Notes under the pieces: model-generated | Database searches by the model: none | What the model was told of the DNA's origin: nothing | Seen by the model: the letters and a program-made list of their open reading frames with translations, nothing else | In this document: in pieces, positions 1-8,845 of the stretch | Layout of the letters: the number at the start of each line of letters is the position of its first letter | Position numbering within the stretch: the first letter of the stretch is position 1 | Assembly (NCBI RefSeq): GCF_000741255.1 | Contig: NZ_JGZB01000003.1 | Coordinates: 1 to 64,000, forward strand | Source of the DNA: Bifidobacterium magnum | GTDB lineage: Bacteria; Actinomycetota; Actinomycetes; Actinomycetales; Bifidobacteriaceae | Reading direction: 5' to 3' | DNA: 64,000 bases | Program-made: the position numbers and the translations under genes

Positions 1-384
1 GACGCCACGCGCCGCCCTCGGCCCGACGGCCGCAGCTATGCCGAGACTGTGTGCGCGTTGCACGACGACGGCACGCTCGTCATGGCCGACTGTGGCAGCC
101 TCGCCGACGCCGAGCAGGCCGTCGAGGCCGGCTCCGACCTCATCTCCACGACGCTGGCGGGCTACACGGGTGAGCGTGCGAAAACCGACGGACCCGATCT
201 AGAGCTGCTGTACGCCATGCTTGAACGGTTTCCGGACGTGCCGGTGATTTGCGAGGGTCGCATTCACACGCCTACCCAGCTGCGCGAGGTGATGGATGCT
301 GGCGCGTGGGCTGCTGTTGTGGGCACCGCCATCACGCACCCCACCTCGATCACCGGCTGGTTCACGGCCGCGTTGCCCGCCTGA
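1..384 (+). CDS. nanE: N-acetylmannosamine-6-phosphate 2-epimerase, C-terminal part (cut by window edge)
   Basis: The reading frame is open from base 1 to the TGA at 382-384, so only about 127 C-terminal residues are present. The visible part carries the TIM-barrel end of NanE: VMADCGSLADAEQAVEAG, then STTLAGYT, then VICEGRIHTP and a final AVVGTAITHP phosphate-binding turn. NanE converts ManNAc-6-P to GlcNAc-6-P in cytoplasmic sialic-acid catabolism. The next gene follows after a 10-base gap that contains a GGAGGT ribosome-binding site, so the two are probably co-transcribed. The downstream FadR-type regulator supports a nan locus. Whether nanA, nanK and the transporter lie upstream cannot be seen. 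Confidence 0.9.
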   Translation, partial: DATRRPRPDGRSYAETVCALHDDGTLVMADCGSLADAEQAVEAGSDLISTTLAGYTGERAKTDGPDLELLYAMLERFPDVPVICEGRIHTPTQLREVMDAGAWAAVVGTAITHPTSITGWFTAALPA

Positions 385-394
385 GGAGGTCGCG

Positions 395-1228
395 ATGCGC
401 ATCCTGCATGTTCCGCTGGAGTCACTGGACGGTACGGCCGCTGAGCTTGAGTGTCTACTGCTCGACAACACCCCCGAAATCGATGCCGACCGCGTGCGCC
501 CGTGCGTCGTGGTGGTGCCGGGCGGCGGCTACCTAGAGAACTCAGCGCGCGAAGCTGAACCGATCGCCGTCCGCATGCTCTCATATGGATTCCAAGCATG
601 CGTGCTGCATTACTCGACCGCGCCCTCATGCCACCCGGTTGCGCTGGCCGAGCTTGCGCAGGCGGTGGCGCTCGTCCGCGCGCGGGCCGGCGATTGGCAC
701 ATCGACCCGCGCGCAGTGTTCGTGGCTGGTTTTTCTGCTGGCGGTCACCTAGCCGCGAACTTGGGCGCTGCATGGGACGGCCCGATGTTGGCGTCTTTCG
801 GATTCGACGCCCAAACCATCCGCCCCGATGGCCTCATGCTGGGCTACCCGGTGATTAGTGCTGGATCCTTCGCACATACTCCGAGCTTCAAGCGGCTGCT
901 CGGCGAGCGCGCGGATGACGACGCTGCACGTGCCGCTGTGTCCATCGAGCGGCTCGTAACGGATGCCTTCCCGCCCACGTTCCTGTTTCACACGATGACC
1001 GATGCGACGGTGCCCGTGGAGAACTCGATCCTGCTGCTGCAGGCACTGCGCTGCGCCGGCGTGCCGGTTGAAGCGCATTTCTTCCCTACTGGGCGGCACG
1101 GCGTGAGCTTGGGCACCGAGGAGTCGCGCTATGCGGACGGCACGGGCGTGGAACCCTGCGTACAGGTGTGGCCCAACCTGTTCCGCGACTGGGTGAGGCG
1201 CCGTCTCACCACGCCCTGTATCCCATAA
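395..1228 (+). CDS. alpha/beta-hydrolase, probable acetyl esterase of the sialic-acid locus
   Basis: This 277-residue protein has an alpha/beta-hydrolase fold. An oxyanion-type PGGGY loop lies at about 42-46, the nucleophile elbow GFSAGG puts Ser at about 114, TDATVPVENS gives the acid Asp at about 203, and GRHGVS gives the His at about 235. The ATG at 395 is chosen because GGAGGT ends 4 bases before it; a longer frame from 296 overlaps nanE. There is no signal peptide, so it acts in the cytoplasm. The place between nanE and a NanR-like regulator suggests removal of O-acetyl groups from sialic acid or ManNAc derivatives. That substrate is inferred from context only; a generic carboxylesterase is the alternative. 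Confidence 0.72.
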   Translation: MRILHVPLESLDGTAAELECLLLDNTPEIDADRVRPCVVVVPGGGYLENSAREAEPIAVRMLSYGFQACVLHYSTAPSCHPVALAELAQAVALVRARAGDWHIDPRAVFVAGFSAGGHLAANLGAAWDGPMLASFGFDAQTIRPDGLMLGYPVISAGSFAHTPSFKRLLGERADDDAARAAVSIERLVTDAFPPTFLFHTMTDATVPVENSILLLQALRCAGVPVEAHFFPTGRHGVSLGTEESRYADGTGVEPCVQVWPNLFRDWVRRRLTTPCIP

Positions 1229-1252
1229 ACATAAGATGTCTGATAACATAAG
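1228..1252. promoter_or_regulatory. candidate operator of the NanR-like regulator
   Basis: Two direct copies of AACATAAG (1228-1235 and 1245-1252) flank an imperfect palindrome ATGT-N6-ACAT (1236-1249). It lies between the esterase stop and the regulator gene, a common place for an autoregulatory site of a FadR-family protein. This is inferred from symmetry and position only. Confidence 0.3.
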
Positions 1253-1326
1253 GCGAAAGGCGATGAAGAAATAGTGACACCCGCGCGTGTCCCGAGCCTT
1301 CCACTGACCACTAGAAGGAGGATCCC

Positions 1327-2115
1327 ATGCGATCCCGCACGTTCGACGATATCCAGACGCTCATCGCGTCGCTCGCGGCCGTGCAGCCGTCCAACGAGCC
1401 GAGCCTCGTCCTGAGCGGCGCCAACCGCTGCGACGCGGCCATGGACGCCATCAAGTCCTACATCATCCGCTCGGGGCTGGGTTCCGGCGACCCGTTGCCC
1501 AACGAGGCGACGCTGTGCGAGGAACTGGGGGTGTCGCGCTCCTCAGTGCGTGAGGCCGTGCGCAAACTCGAGGCCCTCGATATCGTGCGCGTGGAACATG
1601 GCAAGGGCATGTTTGTGGGCAACCTCTCGCTCGAGCCAATGGTCGAGACGCTGAGCTTCCGGGCTATGGTCGGCGGCGTATCCGACATGTCGGAGTTGCG
1701 CGACGTCATCCAAGTGCGCAAGATCTTGGACTTGGGCGTGGCCGAACAGGTCTTGGACACCATGGAAGGTACCGTCCAACCGCGCCTGCTTGACCTGTCC
1801 GACGAGATGGTCGCGTCTGCTCGTAACCACGAGACCTTCCTCAAAGCGGATATCGAGTTCCATTCGATCATGCACCGTGCCTCGCACAACATGGTCCTTT
1901 CCCAGCTTGCTGACAGCCTATGGCTGGTACACATGGCCATCCTGCCGCAAATCGGCCTTGAGGTCAGCGAGGACCTAGAGCGCAGCGCGATGTCCCACCG
2001 CTCCATGGTGGAGGCGGCCGTTGCTGGCGATCTCGAGGGCTACCGTGAGGCTGTCATCGACCACTACCGTCCCATCGAGGCGATCGTGGACCAGTACCTA
2101 GCCGCTAACCGCTAG
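1327..2115 (+). CDS. GntR/FadR-family transcriptional regulator, NanR-like
   Basis: This 262-residue cytoplasmic DNA-binding protein has an N-terminal winged helix at about 38-100 (LPNEATLCEELGVSRSSVRE, then HGKGMFVG, the GntR wing) and an all-helical FCD ligand domain at about 110-255. The start ATG follows AAGGAGG by 6 bases. FCD proteins bind small acids or sugars and repress or activate neighbouring catabolic genes. Its place after nanE and an esterase suggests a sialic-acid-responsive NanR. About 35 residues precede the winged helix, a little longer than usual. The ligand is inferred from context. Confidence 0.8.
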   Translation: MRSRTFDDIQTLIASLAAVQPSNEPSLVLSGANRCDAAMDAIKSYIIRSGLGSGDPLPNEATLCEELGVSRSSVREAVRKLEALDIVRVEHGKGMFVGNLSLEPMVETLSFRAMVGGVSDMSELRDVIQVRKILDLGVAEQVLDTMEGTVQPRLLDLSDEMVASARNHETFLKADIEFHSIMHRASHNMVLSQLADSLWLVHMAILPQIGLEVSEDLERSAMSHRSMVEAAVAGDLEGYREAVIDHYRPIEAIVDQYLAANR

Positions 2116-2280
2116 ACGAGCCTTCCTTCACCGTCACCGCCAATCCCTGCCGAAGTCACCAATCCCGGATTTTATAGTTCAACACAACAGGTCGCCTCTT
2201 TCTAGCCGCGTACTTATGCTGGCCGACCATGCGCGTAACGTACAGTAAGGAATATAGACGCACGCCGAAAGAGGGGAACG

Positions 2281-2931
2281 ATGGTAGACATTCATGATGA
2301 TCTGACCTATTCAGCTAAGCAGTCGCGGCTTATCTGGATCGACTGCGAAATGACGGGACTCGACATTTTCCACGACGAACTGTGCGAAGTGTCCGTGGTG
2401 CCGACCGATTTCGAACTCAACGTACTGGACGAAGGCATCGATTTCGTAATCAAGCCGAGCCAGGCCGCCGTCGACCACATGAACGATTTCGTACGCGCCA
2501 TGCACACGCGCTCGGGACTGATCAACGAATGGGAAAACGGCCTGTCCGTGGAGGAAGCGGAACGCAAGGTTATCGAGTACGTCAAGCAGTTCACTCCCGA
2601 AGGCGTTAAGCCCTTGCTCGCCGGCAACTCCATCGGATCGGACAAGAAGTTCCTCGACCGCTTCATGCCGGGCCTCATGGAACACCTGCACTACCGCGTC
2701 ATCGACGTGAGCACGCTCAAGGAACTCGCGCGCCGCTGGTACCCGGCCGTATATGAGAACCGTCCGGCCAAGAACGGCGGCCACCGCGCACTCGCCGACA
2801 TTATCGAGTCGCTGGACGAGCTGCGCTACTACCGCGCCGCGTTCATGGCGCCGGAACCCGGACCGGACGCCGCCGAATCCGCGCGCCTCGCCGAACAAAT
2901 CGAGCGCACGAGCATCATGAACCGCGACTAA
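2281..2931 (+). CDS. orn: oligoribonuclease
   Basis: Orn is a 3'-5' exoribonuclease that finishes RNA decay by hydrolysing 2-5 nt oligoribonucleotides and pGpG. This 216-residue protein has the DEDDh exonuclease motifs: [12 protein letters not shown] with the first Asp and Glu near residue 20, [16 protein letters not shown] in the middle, and [10 protein letters not shown] with the catalytic His and Asp. The length is close to the usual 180-215. The start has a GAGGGGAACG ribosome-binding site. It stands alone with its own short upstream region and is followed at 37 bases by a HAD phosphatase in the same direction. Confidence 0.95.
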   Translation: MVDIHDDLTYSAKQSRLIWIDCEMTGLDIFHDELCEVSVVPTDFELNVLDEGIDFVIKPSQAAVDHMNDFVRAMHTRSGLINEWENGLSVEEAERKVIEYVKQFTPEGVKPLLAGNSIGSDKKFLDRFMPGLMEHLHYRVIDVSTLKELARRWYPAVYENRPAKNGGHRALADIIESLDELRYYRAAFMAPEPGPDAAESARLAEQIERTSIMNRD

Positions 2932-2968
2932 TACGCACCCGCAACAGACAACGAAGAGGAACCTATCT

Positions 2969-3817
2969 ATGGCACAGGAATGGACGCAGATCACCGAACC
3001 GCAAGACATCCGTCTCGTGGTAGCCGATATGGACGGCACGCTGCTTGACGGCGAAAGCAAGCTTCCCGCAAGCTTCTGGGACATGCTCAAGAAACTTGAC
3101 GAACGCGGCATCCCGTTCGTGCCGGCCTCCGGCAGGCAGTTCCAGACGCTGGAAGACATGTTCGGCGACCATAGCGAAACCATGAGCTTCATCGCGGAAA
3201 ACGGCAATGTGGTCAGCTACAAGGGCGACATCATCGAGGTGCACGGCGTGGGCAAAGACATCACACGCACTACGATCGACGCCGTGGAACATGCCGTGGA
3301 ACAAGGCAAGTACAATATCGGCCTCGTCATCTGCGGACTGCATAGCGCCTACATTCAGCGCATTGACCAGCCGTTCGTCGACGAATGCAAGAAGTACTAC
3401 CACAGCTTGACCGAAGTGGAAGACCTGCACGACGTGCTCGCGCTCGAGGACGAGACGTTCCTCAAGCTCGCCATTTTCGACTTCAGCGACGCCGAAGCGA
3501 TGGCGCGCGACCTGCTCGTCCCGATCGTCCATTCCCCGTACACCTACACCGTCTCGGGTGCGCACTGGGTGGACATCATGAATGAGAAAACCGACAAGGC
3601 CCAAGGCGTGGTCGCGCTGCAAAAGGCGTTGCACGTCACTCCAGAGCAGACAGCCGTGTTCGGCGACTACCTCAACGACGCCGGCATGCTCAAGGAAGCC
3701 AAGTTCTCGTTCGCCATGGCCAACGGCCACGACGGCGTGAAGGAAGCGGCCAACTACATTGCGCCGGCCAACACCGAAGAAGGCGTCATGAAGGTGATCG
3801 ACGCGATCGTGGCATAA
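2969..3817 (+). CDS. HAD-superfamily hydrolase, Cof/type IIB family
   Basis: This 282-residue cytoplasmic phosphatase has motif I VVADMDGTLLD with the nucleophile Asp at 20 and the second Asp at 22. Motif II is PASGRQ, and GDYLNDAGML is the C-terminal motif IV, as in Cof-type sugar-phosphate or FMN phosphatases with a C2B cap. The start has AAGAGGAACC upstream. The natural substrate cannot be told from sequence. It is 37 bases after orn and could be in its transcript. Confidence 0.85.
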   Translation: MAQEWTQITEPQDIRLVVADMDGTLLDGESKLPASFWDMLKKLDERGIPFVPASGRQFQTLEDMFGDHSETMSFIAENGNVVSYKGDIIEVHGVGKDITRTTIDAVEHAVEQGKYNIGLVICGLHSAYIQRIDQPFVDECKKYYHSLTEVEDLHDVLALEDETFLKLAIFDFSDAEAMARDLLVPIVHSPYTYTVSGAHWVDIMNEKTDKAQGVVALQKALHVTPEQTAVFGDYLNDAGMLKEAKFSFAMANGHDGVKEAANYIAPANTEEGVMKVIDAIVA

Positions 3818-3898
3818 TAGCCAGTCGACCGCCCGACGCCGCCACATAGCGCGCCGGGCATTCGCCGCAGCCGTGGCATACCGAGGATAAGGAGACCC

Positions 3899-5323
3899 AT
3901 GCAGCAATCGGAGGCGCTCGCCATTGTCAACGCCGGAGCCAACGTGTTTTTGACGGGCGCCGCCGGCGCGGGCAAAACCTATGTGCTCAACCAATGCATA
4001 GAAGAGGCGCGCGCCGCCGGCAAGTCCGTGGCCGTCACGGCTTCCACGGGCATCGCGGCCACGCATGTGGACGGCCAGACGATCCACTCATGGAGCGGCG
4101 TGGGCGTGGCCAATGTGATCACCGACAAGCTGCTCAAGCAGATCCGTACGCGCCGGCGCAAGAAAATCCAGGCCGCCGACGTGCTCGTGATCGACGAAGT
4201 CTCCATGATCCACGCATGGCTGTTCGACATGGTAGACCAGGTATGCCGCGCCATCCGCAGGGACGAGCGCCCGTTCGGCGGATTGCAGGTGATCATATCG
4301 GGAGACTTCTTCCAGCTGCCGCCCGTAAGCACCTCGAACCGCAACCGTGACCTGTTGCCGCCTTCGCCCGAATTTGTGGCGTCGCGCGAGCTGTATGCGG
4401 AGGCGGGCAAGAATCCTGAAGGGTTCATTACCGAGTCGCTGGTCTGGGACGAGTTGGATCCCGTCATCTGCTACCTGACCGAACAGCACCGCCAGGACGA
4501 CGGCAAGCTGCTTGGTGTGCTCGACCATATTCGCGGGGGAGCGGTAACCGACGACGACCGCAATATTCTCGTGACGCGCCTGGGACTCGAGCCCGAAGAA
4601 GGCAAGCAGTCCGTGCATTTATTCCCCGTCAACCGCGCCGCCGACAGCCTCAACGACAGCATGCTCGCCCAGCTTGAGGGCGAGGAGCATGTGTTCGAGG
4701 CTACGAGCGGCGGCCAGGCCAAACTTGTGCAGCGATTGCTGCGCAACATGCTCGCACCCGAAGAGCTCGTGCTCAAGGAAGGCGCCGTGGTCATGGCGTT
4801 GCGCAACGACAGCGAACACCAGTATGTCAACGGCTCGTTGGGCACCGTGGTGGGCTTTGCGAAGAAGTCCAAGGGCGGCTGGCCCATTGTGGAATTCGAG
4901 AACGGCAATACGGTGACGATGAAGCGCGCCGACTGGGACATGATGGACGGAGAGGAAGTGTTGGCTTACGTTTCGCAGGTTCCGTTGCGTTGCGCGTGGG
5001 CCATTACGATCCACAAATCGCAAGGCATGACGTTGGATTCGGCCGTCATGGACTTGCGCCGCACCTTCGGCCCGGGCATGGGATATGTAGCTTTGAGCCG
5101 TGTGGAGAGTCTTGACGGCCTGTATTTGCAGGGCGTCAACAACCGCATGTTCGCAGTCTCTCCCGACGCCATTGCGTTGGATGGACTGTTGCGTGCGAAA
5201 TCCGAGGAGGCCGTGGAACGGTTGAAGACGGAAGGTGCGGAGTCCTTCGGTCCGGGAGGCGCCGGAAACGGTGCCAGCGACGTTTCACTGGAAGATGAGT
5301 TTTCCTTGGGCGCGCTGTTCTAA
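3899..5323 (+). CDS. PIF1-like SF1 DNA helicase
   Basis: This 474-residue ATPase has Walker A at 19-27 (TGAAGAGKT), ASTGIAATHVDGQTIHSW typical of PIF1 motif Ia, Walker B VLVIDEVSMI near 100, FFQLPPV near 140, and a C-terminal AITIHKSQGMTLD as motif VI. PIF1 helicases unwind 5'-3' and resolve G-quadruplexes and stalled forks. Bacterial relatives are often annotated as RecD-like or as an ATP-dependent exoDNase alpha subunit. It lacks the N-terminal domains of RecD2. GGATAAGGAG precedes the ATG. The last 50 residues are Gly/Ala/Glu rich and probably disordered. Confidence 0.85.
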   Translation: MQQSEALAIVNAGANVFLTGAAGAGKTYVLNQCIEEARAAGKSVAVTASTGIAATHVDGQTIHSWSGVGVANVITDKLLKQIRTRRRKKIQAADVLVIDEVSMIHAWLFDMVDQVCRAIRRDERPFGGLQVIISGDFFQLPPVSTSNRNRDLLPPSPEFVASRELYAEAGKNPEGFITESLVWDELDPVICYLTEQHRQDDGKLLGVLDHIRGGAVTDDDRNILVTRLGLEPEEGKQSVHLFPVNRAADSLNDSMLAQLEGEEHVFEATSGGQAKLVQRLLRNMLAPEELVLKEGAVVMALRNDSEHQYVNGSLGTVVGFAKKSKGGWPIVEFENGNTVTMKRADWDMMDGEEVLAYVSQVPLRCAWAITIHKSQGMTLDSAVMDLRRTFGPGMGYVALSRVESLDGLYLQGVNNRMFAVSPDAIALDGLLRAKSEEAVERLKTEGAESFGPGGAGNGASDVSLEDEFSLGALF

Positions 5324-5413
5324 AGTGAACTGTTCTACTCTGAACTAAGTGACACGGAACGCGGCGACGCCGTGTATGGAACGTATTTGGAACTTGCATA
5401 GAAAGAGAATGAC

Positions 5414-5839
5414 ATGGCAAGCAAGAAGTCCCTTGTGGTTTCGACCATAGGCATTTTGGTACTGTTTATTGGATTTTTGTTGTATGGATCCGCCCAGAAC
5501 GTGCACTGGGGTTCGCTCAAGCTTTCCGATGTGCTCACGATTATCGGCGGCCTGCTGTTCATTGTGCCGTTCTATGCGGTGTCCGTGGCGATGAAGAAGC
5601 GCAATCATGTGCCGAACAACTGGATTTGGGAAGGCCTGCCCGTGGTCGGCATGATCCTCGTGGTTGTAGGCATCCTGATCCCCAACAGCGTGGGTCTGTT
5701 CCCGCTGCTGAGCCTGCCGGACATCATGTATTTGATCGGCTGCATCCTTATGCTGCTGATTTTCGTGTACCCTCCGCAGACCGTCAACGAGGAGATCCTC
5801 GAGGAAGACGCCAAGGAGATGGCCGACAACGACAAGTGA
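5414..5839 (+). CDS. small four-helix membrane protein, function unknown
   Basis: This 141-residue protein has four hydrophobic segments at about 5-25, 36-60, 75-93 and 97-117. A charged C-terminal tail is rich in Glu and Asp. I do not recognise the family and no catalytic motif is visible. AAAGAGAATGAC lies before the ATG. It is followed directly by a strong hairpin terminator at 5859-5901, so its transcript ends before proS. Confidence 0.75.
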   Translation: MASKKSLVVSTIGILVLFIGFLLYGSAQNVHWGSLKLSDVLTIIGGLLFIVPFYAVSVAMKKRNHVPNNWIWEGLPVVGMILVVVGILIPNSVGLFPLLSLPDIMYLIGCILMLLIFVYPPQTVNEEILEEDAKEMADNDK

Positions 5840-5858
5840 CGGATTCGGCATATGGAGA

Positions 5859-5901
5859 CGGCCCGGACAGTGCGGCAATGCGCGCGTCCGGGCCGCCTTT
5901 A
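5859..5901 (+). terminator. intrinsic terminator after the small membrane protein
   Basis: Ten-base arms CGGCCCGGAC (5859-5868) and GTCCGGGCCG (5886-5895) enclose a 17-base loop and are followed by CCTTTAT. An open frame that would extend proS upstream to 5852 runs through this hairpin, which argues against that start. Confidence 0.75.
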
Positions 5902-5922
5902 TAAGTTGTCCCACAAGATGAA

Positions 5923-5928
5923 TAATTT
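5923..5928 (+). promoter_or_regulatory. -10 box of a predicted leaderless proS mRNA
   Basis: TAATTT is followed by 7 bases and then the ATG at 5936. No Shine-Dalgarno sequence is present. The spacing matches the other predicted leaderless starts in this window. Confidence 0.4.
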
Positions 5929-5935
5929 TGAGCGT

Positions 5936-7753
5936 ATGAGTAAAGCACTTCGCATGTCTTCCATGTTTCTTCGTACGCTGCGTGAGGATCCGGCCGACGC
6001 AGACGTCGATTCCGACAAATTGCTTCAGCGCGCCGGATATTTGCGCAAAACCGCTCCGGGCATCTGGACGTGGCTGCCGCTGGGCCTGACCGTATTGAAC
6101 AAGATCGAAGCCGTGATCCGTGAAGAGATCAACGGCATCGGCGCCCAGGAAGTCCACTTCTCCGGCCTGCAGCCGCGCGAGCCGTATGAGGCCACGCACC
6201 GCTGGGAAGAGTACGGCGAGGGAATGTTCAAGCTCAAGGACCGCCACCAGAACGACTTCCTGCTCGCTCCGACGCACGAAGAGATGTTCACGCTGCTGGT
6301 CAAGGACATGTACTCTTCGTACAAGGACCTGCCAGTAACGCTCTACCAGATCCAGACCAAGTACCGCGACGAGGCCCGTCCGCGCGCCGGCCTGATCCGC
6401 GGCCGCGAGTTCATCATGAAGGACGCCTACTCGTTCACGGTGGACGAAGAAGGCATGAAGCGCTGCTATATGGAAGAGCGCGCCGCCTACGAGCGCATCT
6501 TCAAGCGCCTGAACCTCGACTACATTCCGGTATTCGCCATGTCCGGCCCCATGGGCGGATCCGCTTCCGAAGAGTTCCTGGCACCGATGGCCATTGGTGA
6601 GGACACCTTCGCACTCGCGCCTTCCGGCAAAGCCTGGAACGTCGAGGCCCTGACCACGCCGAAGGCCGAGGAAATCGACTGCAGCACCACGCCGGCCGCC
6701 GAAAAGCGCGAAACGCCGGACGCCGAATCCATCGCCAACATGGTGGAGCGCGCCAACGGCATGTACCCGCGCGAGGACGGCCGCATGTGGGAAGCCGAGG
6801 ACATCCTCAAGAACGTAGTGATCGCCATCAAGCACCCTGAAGACGACGACCATGACGAACCATGGCGCGAACTCATTGTGGTGGGCGTGCCCGGCGACCG
6901 TGAAGTGGACATGAAGCGCCTCGAAGCGCAGTTCGCCCCGGCCGAGCTCGACGAAGCCACCGAAGAGGAACTCGCCAGCCATCCCGAACTCGTGCGCGGC
7001 TACATCGGCCCGATGGCGCTCGGTCCGCAGGCCCGCGTGGAAAGCTCCACCATTGAAGAGCCGCTGCGTTACTTCGTGGACGCCCACATTCCGGTCGGCT
7101 CCGCATGGTTCACGGGCGCCGACGAAGCTGGCGTGGACTACTACAACCTCGTGTATGGCCGTGATTTCGAGGCCGACGCCGTGGTGGAAGCCGTGGCCGT
7201 GCGCGACGGCGACATGAGCCCCGACGGTTCCGGCCCGCTGAGCTTCGAGCGCGGCGTGGAAATCGGCCAGGTGTTCCAGCTTGGCTTGAAGTACTCCAAG
7301 GCCCTCGACCTCAAGGTTCTCAACCAGAACGGCAAGACCGTCCCCGTGTGGATGGGCTGCTACGGCATCGGCGTCAGCCGCGTGCTGGCGTGCATCGCCG
7401 AAACGCACCACGACGAGCGCGGCCTGGCTTGGCCGGCCCTGATCGCTCCGGCCAGCGTGCACGTGATCGCCACGGGCAAGAACGAGGAAGTCTTCGAGAA
7501 GGCCGAGAAGCTTGTCGCCGAACTTGAGGCGCGCGGCCTCGAGGTCATTTACGACGACCGCAAGAAGGTGTCCCCGGGCGTGAAGTTCAAGGACGCCGAG
7601 CTCATCGGCGTGCCGCTTGTGGCCGTGGTCGGCCGCGACACGATGAACGACGGCACGATCGAAGTGCGCGACCGCGACGGCTCCAACTCCGAGGCCGTGC
7701 CGGAGGAAGGCGCCGCACAGGTGATTGCCGACCGCTTCAACGCGATGCTGTGA
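5936..7753 (+). CDS. proS: prolyl-tRNA synthetase
   Basis: ProS charges tRNA-Pro. This 605-residue class II synthetase is the bacterial type with an INS editing domain. Motif 1 lies around FLRTLREDPADAD to the GIWTWLPLG loop. Motif 2 is around TKYRDEARPRAGLIRGREF. The insertion domain spans roughly 225-410, and motif 3 is WMGCYGIGVSR. An anticodon-binding domain covers the last 110 residues. The frame is open back to 5852, but that stretch holds the previous gene's terminator. The ATG at 5936 has a TAATTT box 7 bases upstream and no Shine-Dalgarno; 5918 and 5954 are alternative starts. It ends against a bidirectional terminator. Confidence 0.93.
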   Translation: MSKALRMSSMFLRTLREDPADADVDSDKLLQRAGYLRKTAPGIWTWLPLGLTVLNKIEAVIREEINGIGAQEVHFSGLQPREPYEATHRWEEYGEGMFKLKDRHQNDFLLAPTHEEMFTLLVKDMYSSYKDLPVTLYQIQTKYRDEARPRAGLIRGREFIMKDAYSFTVDEEGMKRCYMEERAAYERIFKRLNLDYIPVFAMSGPMGGSASEEFLAPMAIGEDTFALAPSGKAWNVEALTTPKAEEIDCSTTPAAEKRETPDAESIANMVERANGMYPREDGRMWEAEDILKNVVIAIKHPEDDDHDEPWRELIVVGVPGDREVDMKRLEAQFAPAELDEATEEELASHPELVRGYIGPMALGPQARVESSTIEEPLRYFVDAHIPVGSAWFTGADEAGVDYYNLVYGRDFEADAVVEAVAVRDGDMSPDGSGPLSFERGVEIGQVFQLGLKYSKALDLKVLNQNGKTVPVWMGCYGIGVSRVLACIAETHHDERGLAWPALIAPASVHVIATGKNEEVFEKAEKLVAELEARGLEVIYDDRKKVSPGVKFKDAELIGVPLVAVVGRDTMNDGTIEVRDRDGSNSEAVPEEGAAQVIADRFNAML

Positions 7754-7798
7754 TCAGTGATGTGCGGTCTTGTGACCGCCTCACCGGCATATAACGCA

Positions 7799-7832
7799 AA
7801 AGGGCTCGCATCCGTATGGGTGCGAGCCCTTT
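7799..7832. terminator. bidirectional terminator between proS and dtd
   Basis: Perfect 12-base arms AAAGGGCTCGCA and TGCGAGCCCTTT enclose a 10-base loop, with an A-run on one side and T on the other. It serves the two convergent genes. Confidence 0.85.
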
Positions 7833-7864
7833 GCTATAGGTGCCATGGCGATTGGCGCCGGAAT

Positions 7865-8326
7865 TCAGACTCCCAGCGTTTCCGTGTCGAACAGGATCGT
7901 GACGGGGCCGTCATTGACGAGCGACACCTTCATGTTGGAGCCGAACCGGCCTTCCTTGACCGTGATGCCGTAGGTGCGCAGCCGTTCGTTGAACGCGAGC
8001 CACAGCGCCTTCGCATGGTCGGGGGCGCCCGCTTCCACGAAACTTGGGCGGTTGCCGCGCTTGACGTTGCCGTAGAGCGTGAACTGGGAGATTGACAGGA
8101 TCGATCCGTCCACGTCGGCCAGCGAACGGTTCATTTTGCCCTGTTCGTCCTCGAATACGCGCAAGTTGGCGATTTTGTGGGCGAGCCAGTCGACCTGCTT
8201 GTCGGTGTCCGTGTCGGCCACGCCCACAAGCAGCATGTATCCCGTGCCGATGGACTGCGGGACGAAATCCGGTTCGTCGGGAATCGTGACGCCGGCCTTG
8301 CTGACCTTTTGCAGTACGATGCGCAT
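7865..8326 (-). CDS. dtd: D-aminoacyl-tRNA deacylase
   Basis: Dtd hydrolyses D-aminoacyl-tRNA and glycyl-tRNA-Ala, protecting translation from wrong chirality. This 153-residue protein has the family length and motifs: MRIVLQKVSKAGV start, LSISQFTLYG (SQxTL active-site motif), and NDGPVTILFDT with the Gly-cisPro element near the C-terminus. The ATG at 8326 is taken because MRIVLQ is the conserved N-terminus; the frame extends further upstream into the nudix gene. It is the last gene of a leftward unit pepP-nudix-dtd, with 2 bases between the nudix stop and this start. Confidence 0.93.
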   Translation of the reverse strand: MRIVLQKVSKAGVTIPDEPDFVPQSIGTGYMLLVGVADTDTDKQVDWLAHKIANLRVFEDEQGKMNRSLADVDGSILSISQFTLYGNVKRGNRPSFVEAGAPDHAKALWLAFNERLRTYGITVKEGRFGSNMKVSLVNDGPVTILFDTETLGV

Positions 8327-8328
8327 CG

Positions 8329-8844
8329 TTACTCCTCGGTGACGGCGAACAGCGCGCGACGGTCGCCATGCTGGGCGTTGCCCAAGTACTGGCTGACGTA
8401 GCGCAGGCGTTCCCCGGTGGTGGCGGCCAGCGGGGAGGGGAGTTCGGTCGGGTCGAACCAGCCTACGCTCAGGCTTTCGTCGTCGCCGACAAACGGTTCG
8501 CCGTTGCCGCCGGGGGCGACCTGGCATAGGAACAGGTGGTCCATGTACATCGTCTGGTCACCGTTGGCATAGGTGAGCATCTGGTCGGAAGACTTGACGC
8601 ACACGAGGTCGGTGGCGATGGCGTCCACACCCGTCTCTTCCTTGACTTCGCGAATGACGGTGTCCGCCGGCTCCTCGCCAGGCTCGTTAATGCCGTAGAC
8701 CATGGCCCACTGGCCCGTGTCCGCGCGTCGGCCGAGCAGCAGCTTGCCTTCGTCATTGATCACGCATCCCGTCACGCCCATAAGCCACAGCGGGTCATGC
8801 CCGATTTTCTCGCGTAGGGCGAGGATGAACTCCGGTGTCGCCAT
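8329..8844 (-). CDS. Nudix hydrolase
   Basis: This 171-residue cytoplasmic Nudix protein hydrolyses nucleoside diphosphates linked to another moiety. The Nudix box matches the consensus fully: Gly, five residues, Glu, seven residues, then REVKEETGV, at about residues 52-74. The substrate is not evident; candidates are 8-oxo-dGTP, NADH or ADP-sugars. The start at 8844 leaves a single base after the pepP stop, which suggests translational coupling. Grouping with dtd and a proline peptidase suggests a housekeeping clean-up role, which is inference. Confidence 0.88.
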   Translation of the reverse strand: MATPEFILALREKIGHDPLWLMGVTGCVINDEGKLLLGRRADTGQWAMVYGINEPGEEPADTVIREVKEETGVDAIATDLVCVKSSDQMLTYANGDQTMYMDHLFLCQVAPGGNGEPFVGDDESLSVGWFDPTELPSPLAATTGERLRYVSQYLGNAQHGDRRALFAVTEE

Positions 8845-8845
8845 G

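Noticed and set aside
5852..5935. Upstream extension of proS to the ATG at 5852
   Set aside because: This stretch contains the terminator of the preceding gene and the added residues do not match ProS.
5345..7462. 705-codon minus-strand frame over proS
   Set aside because: Antisense shadow of proS, low in conserved motifs and rich in His, Arg and Ala.
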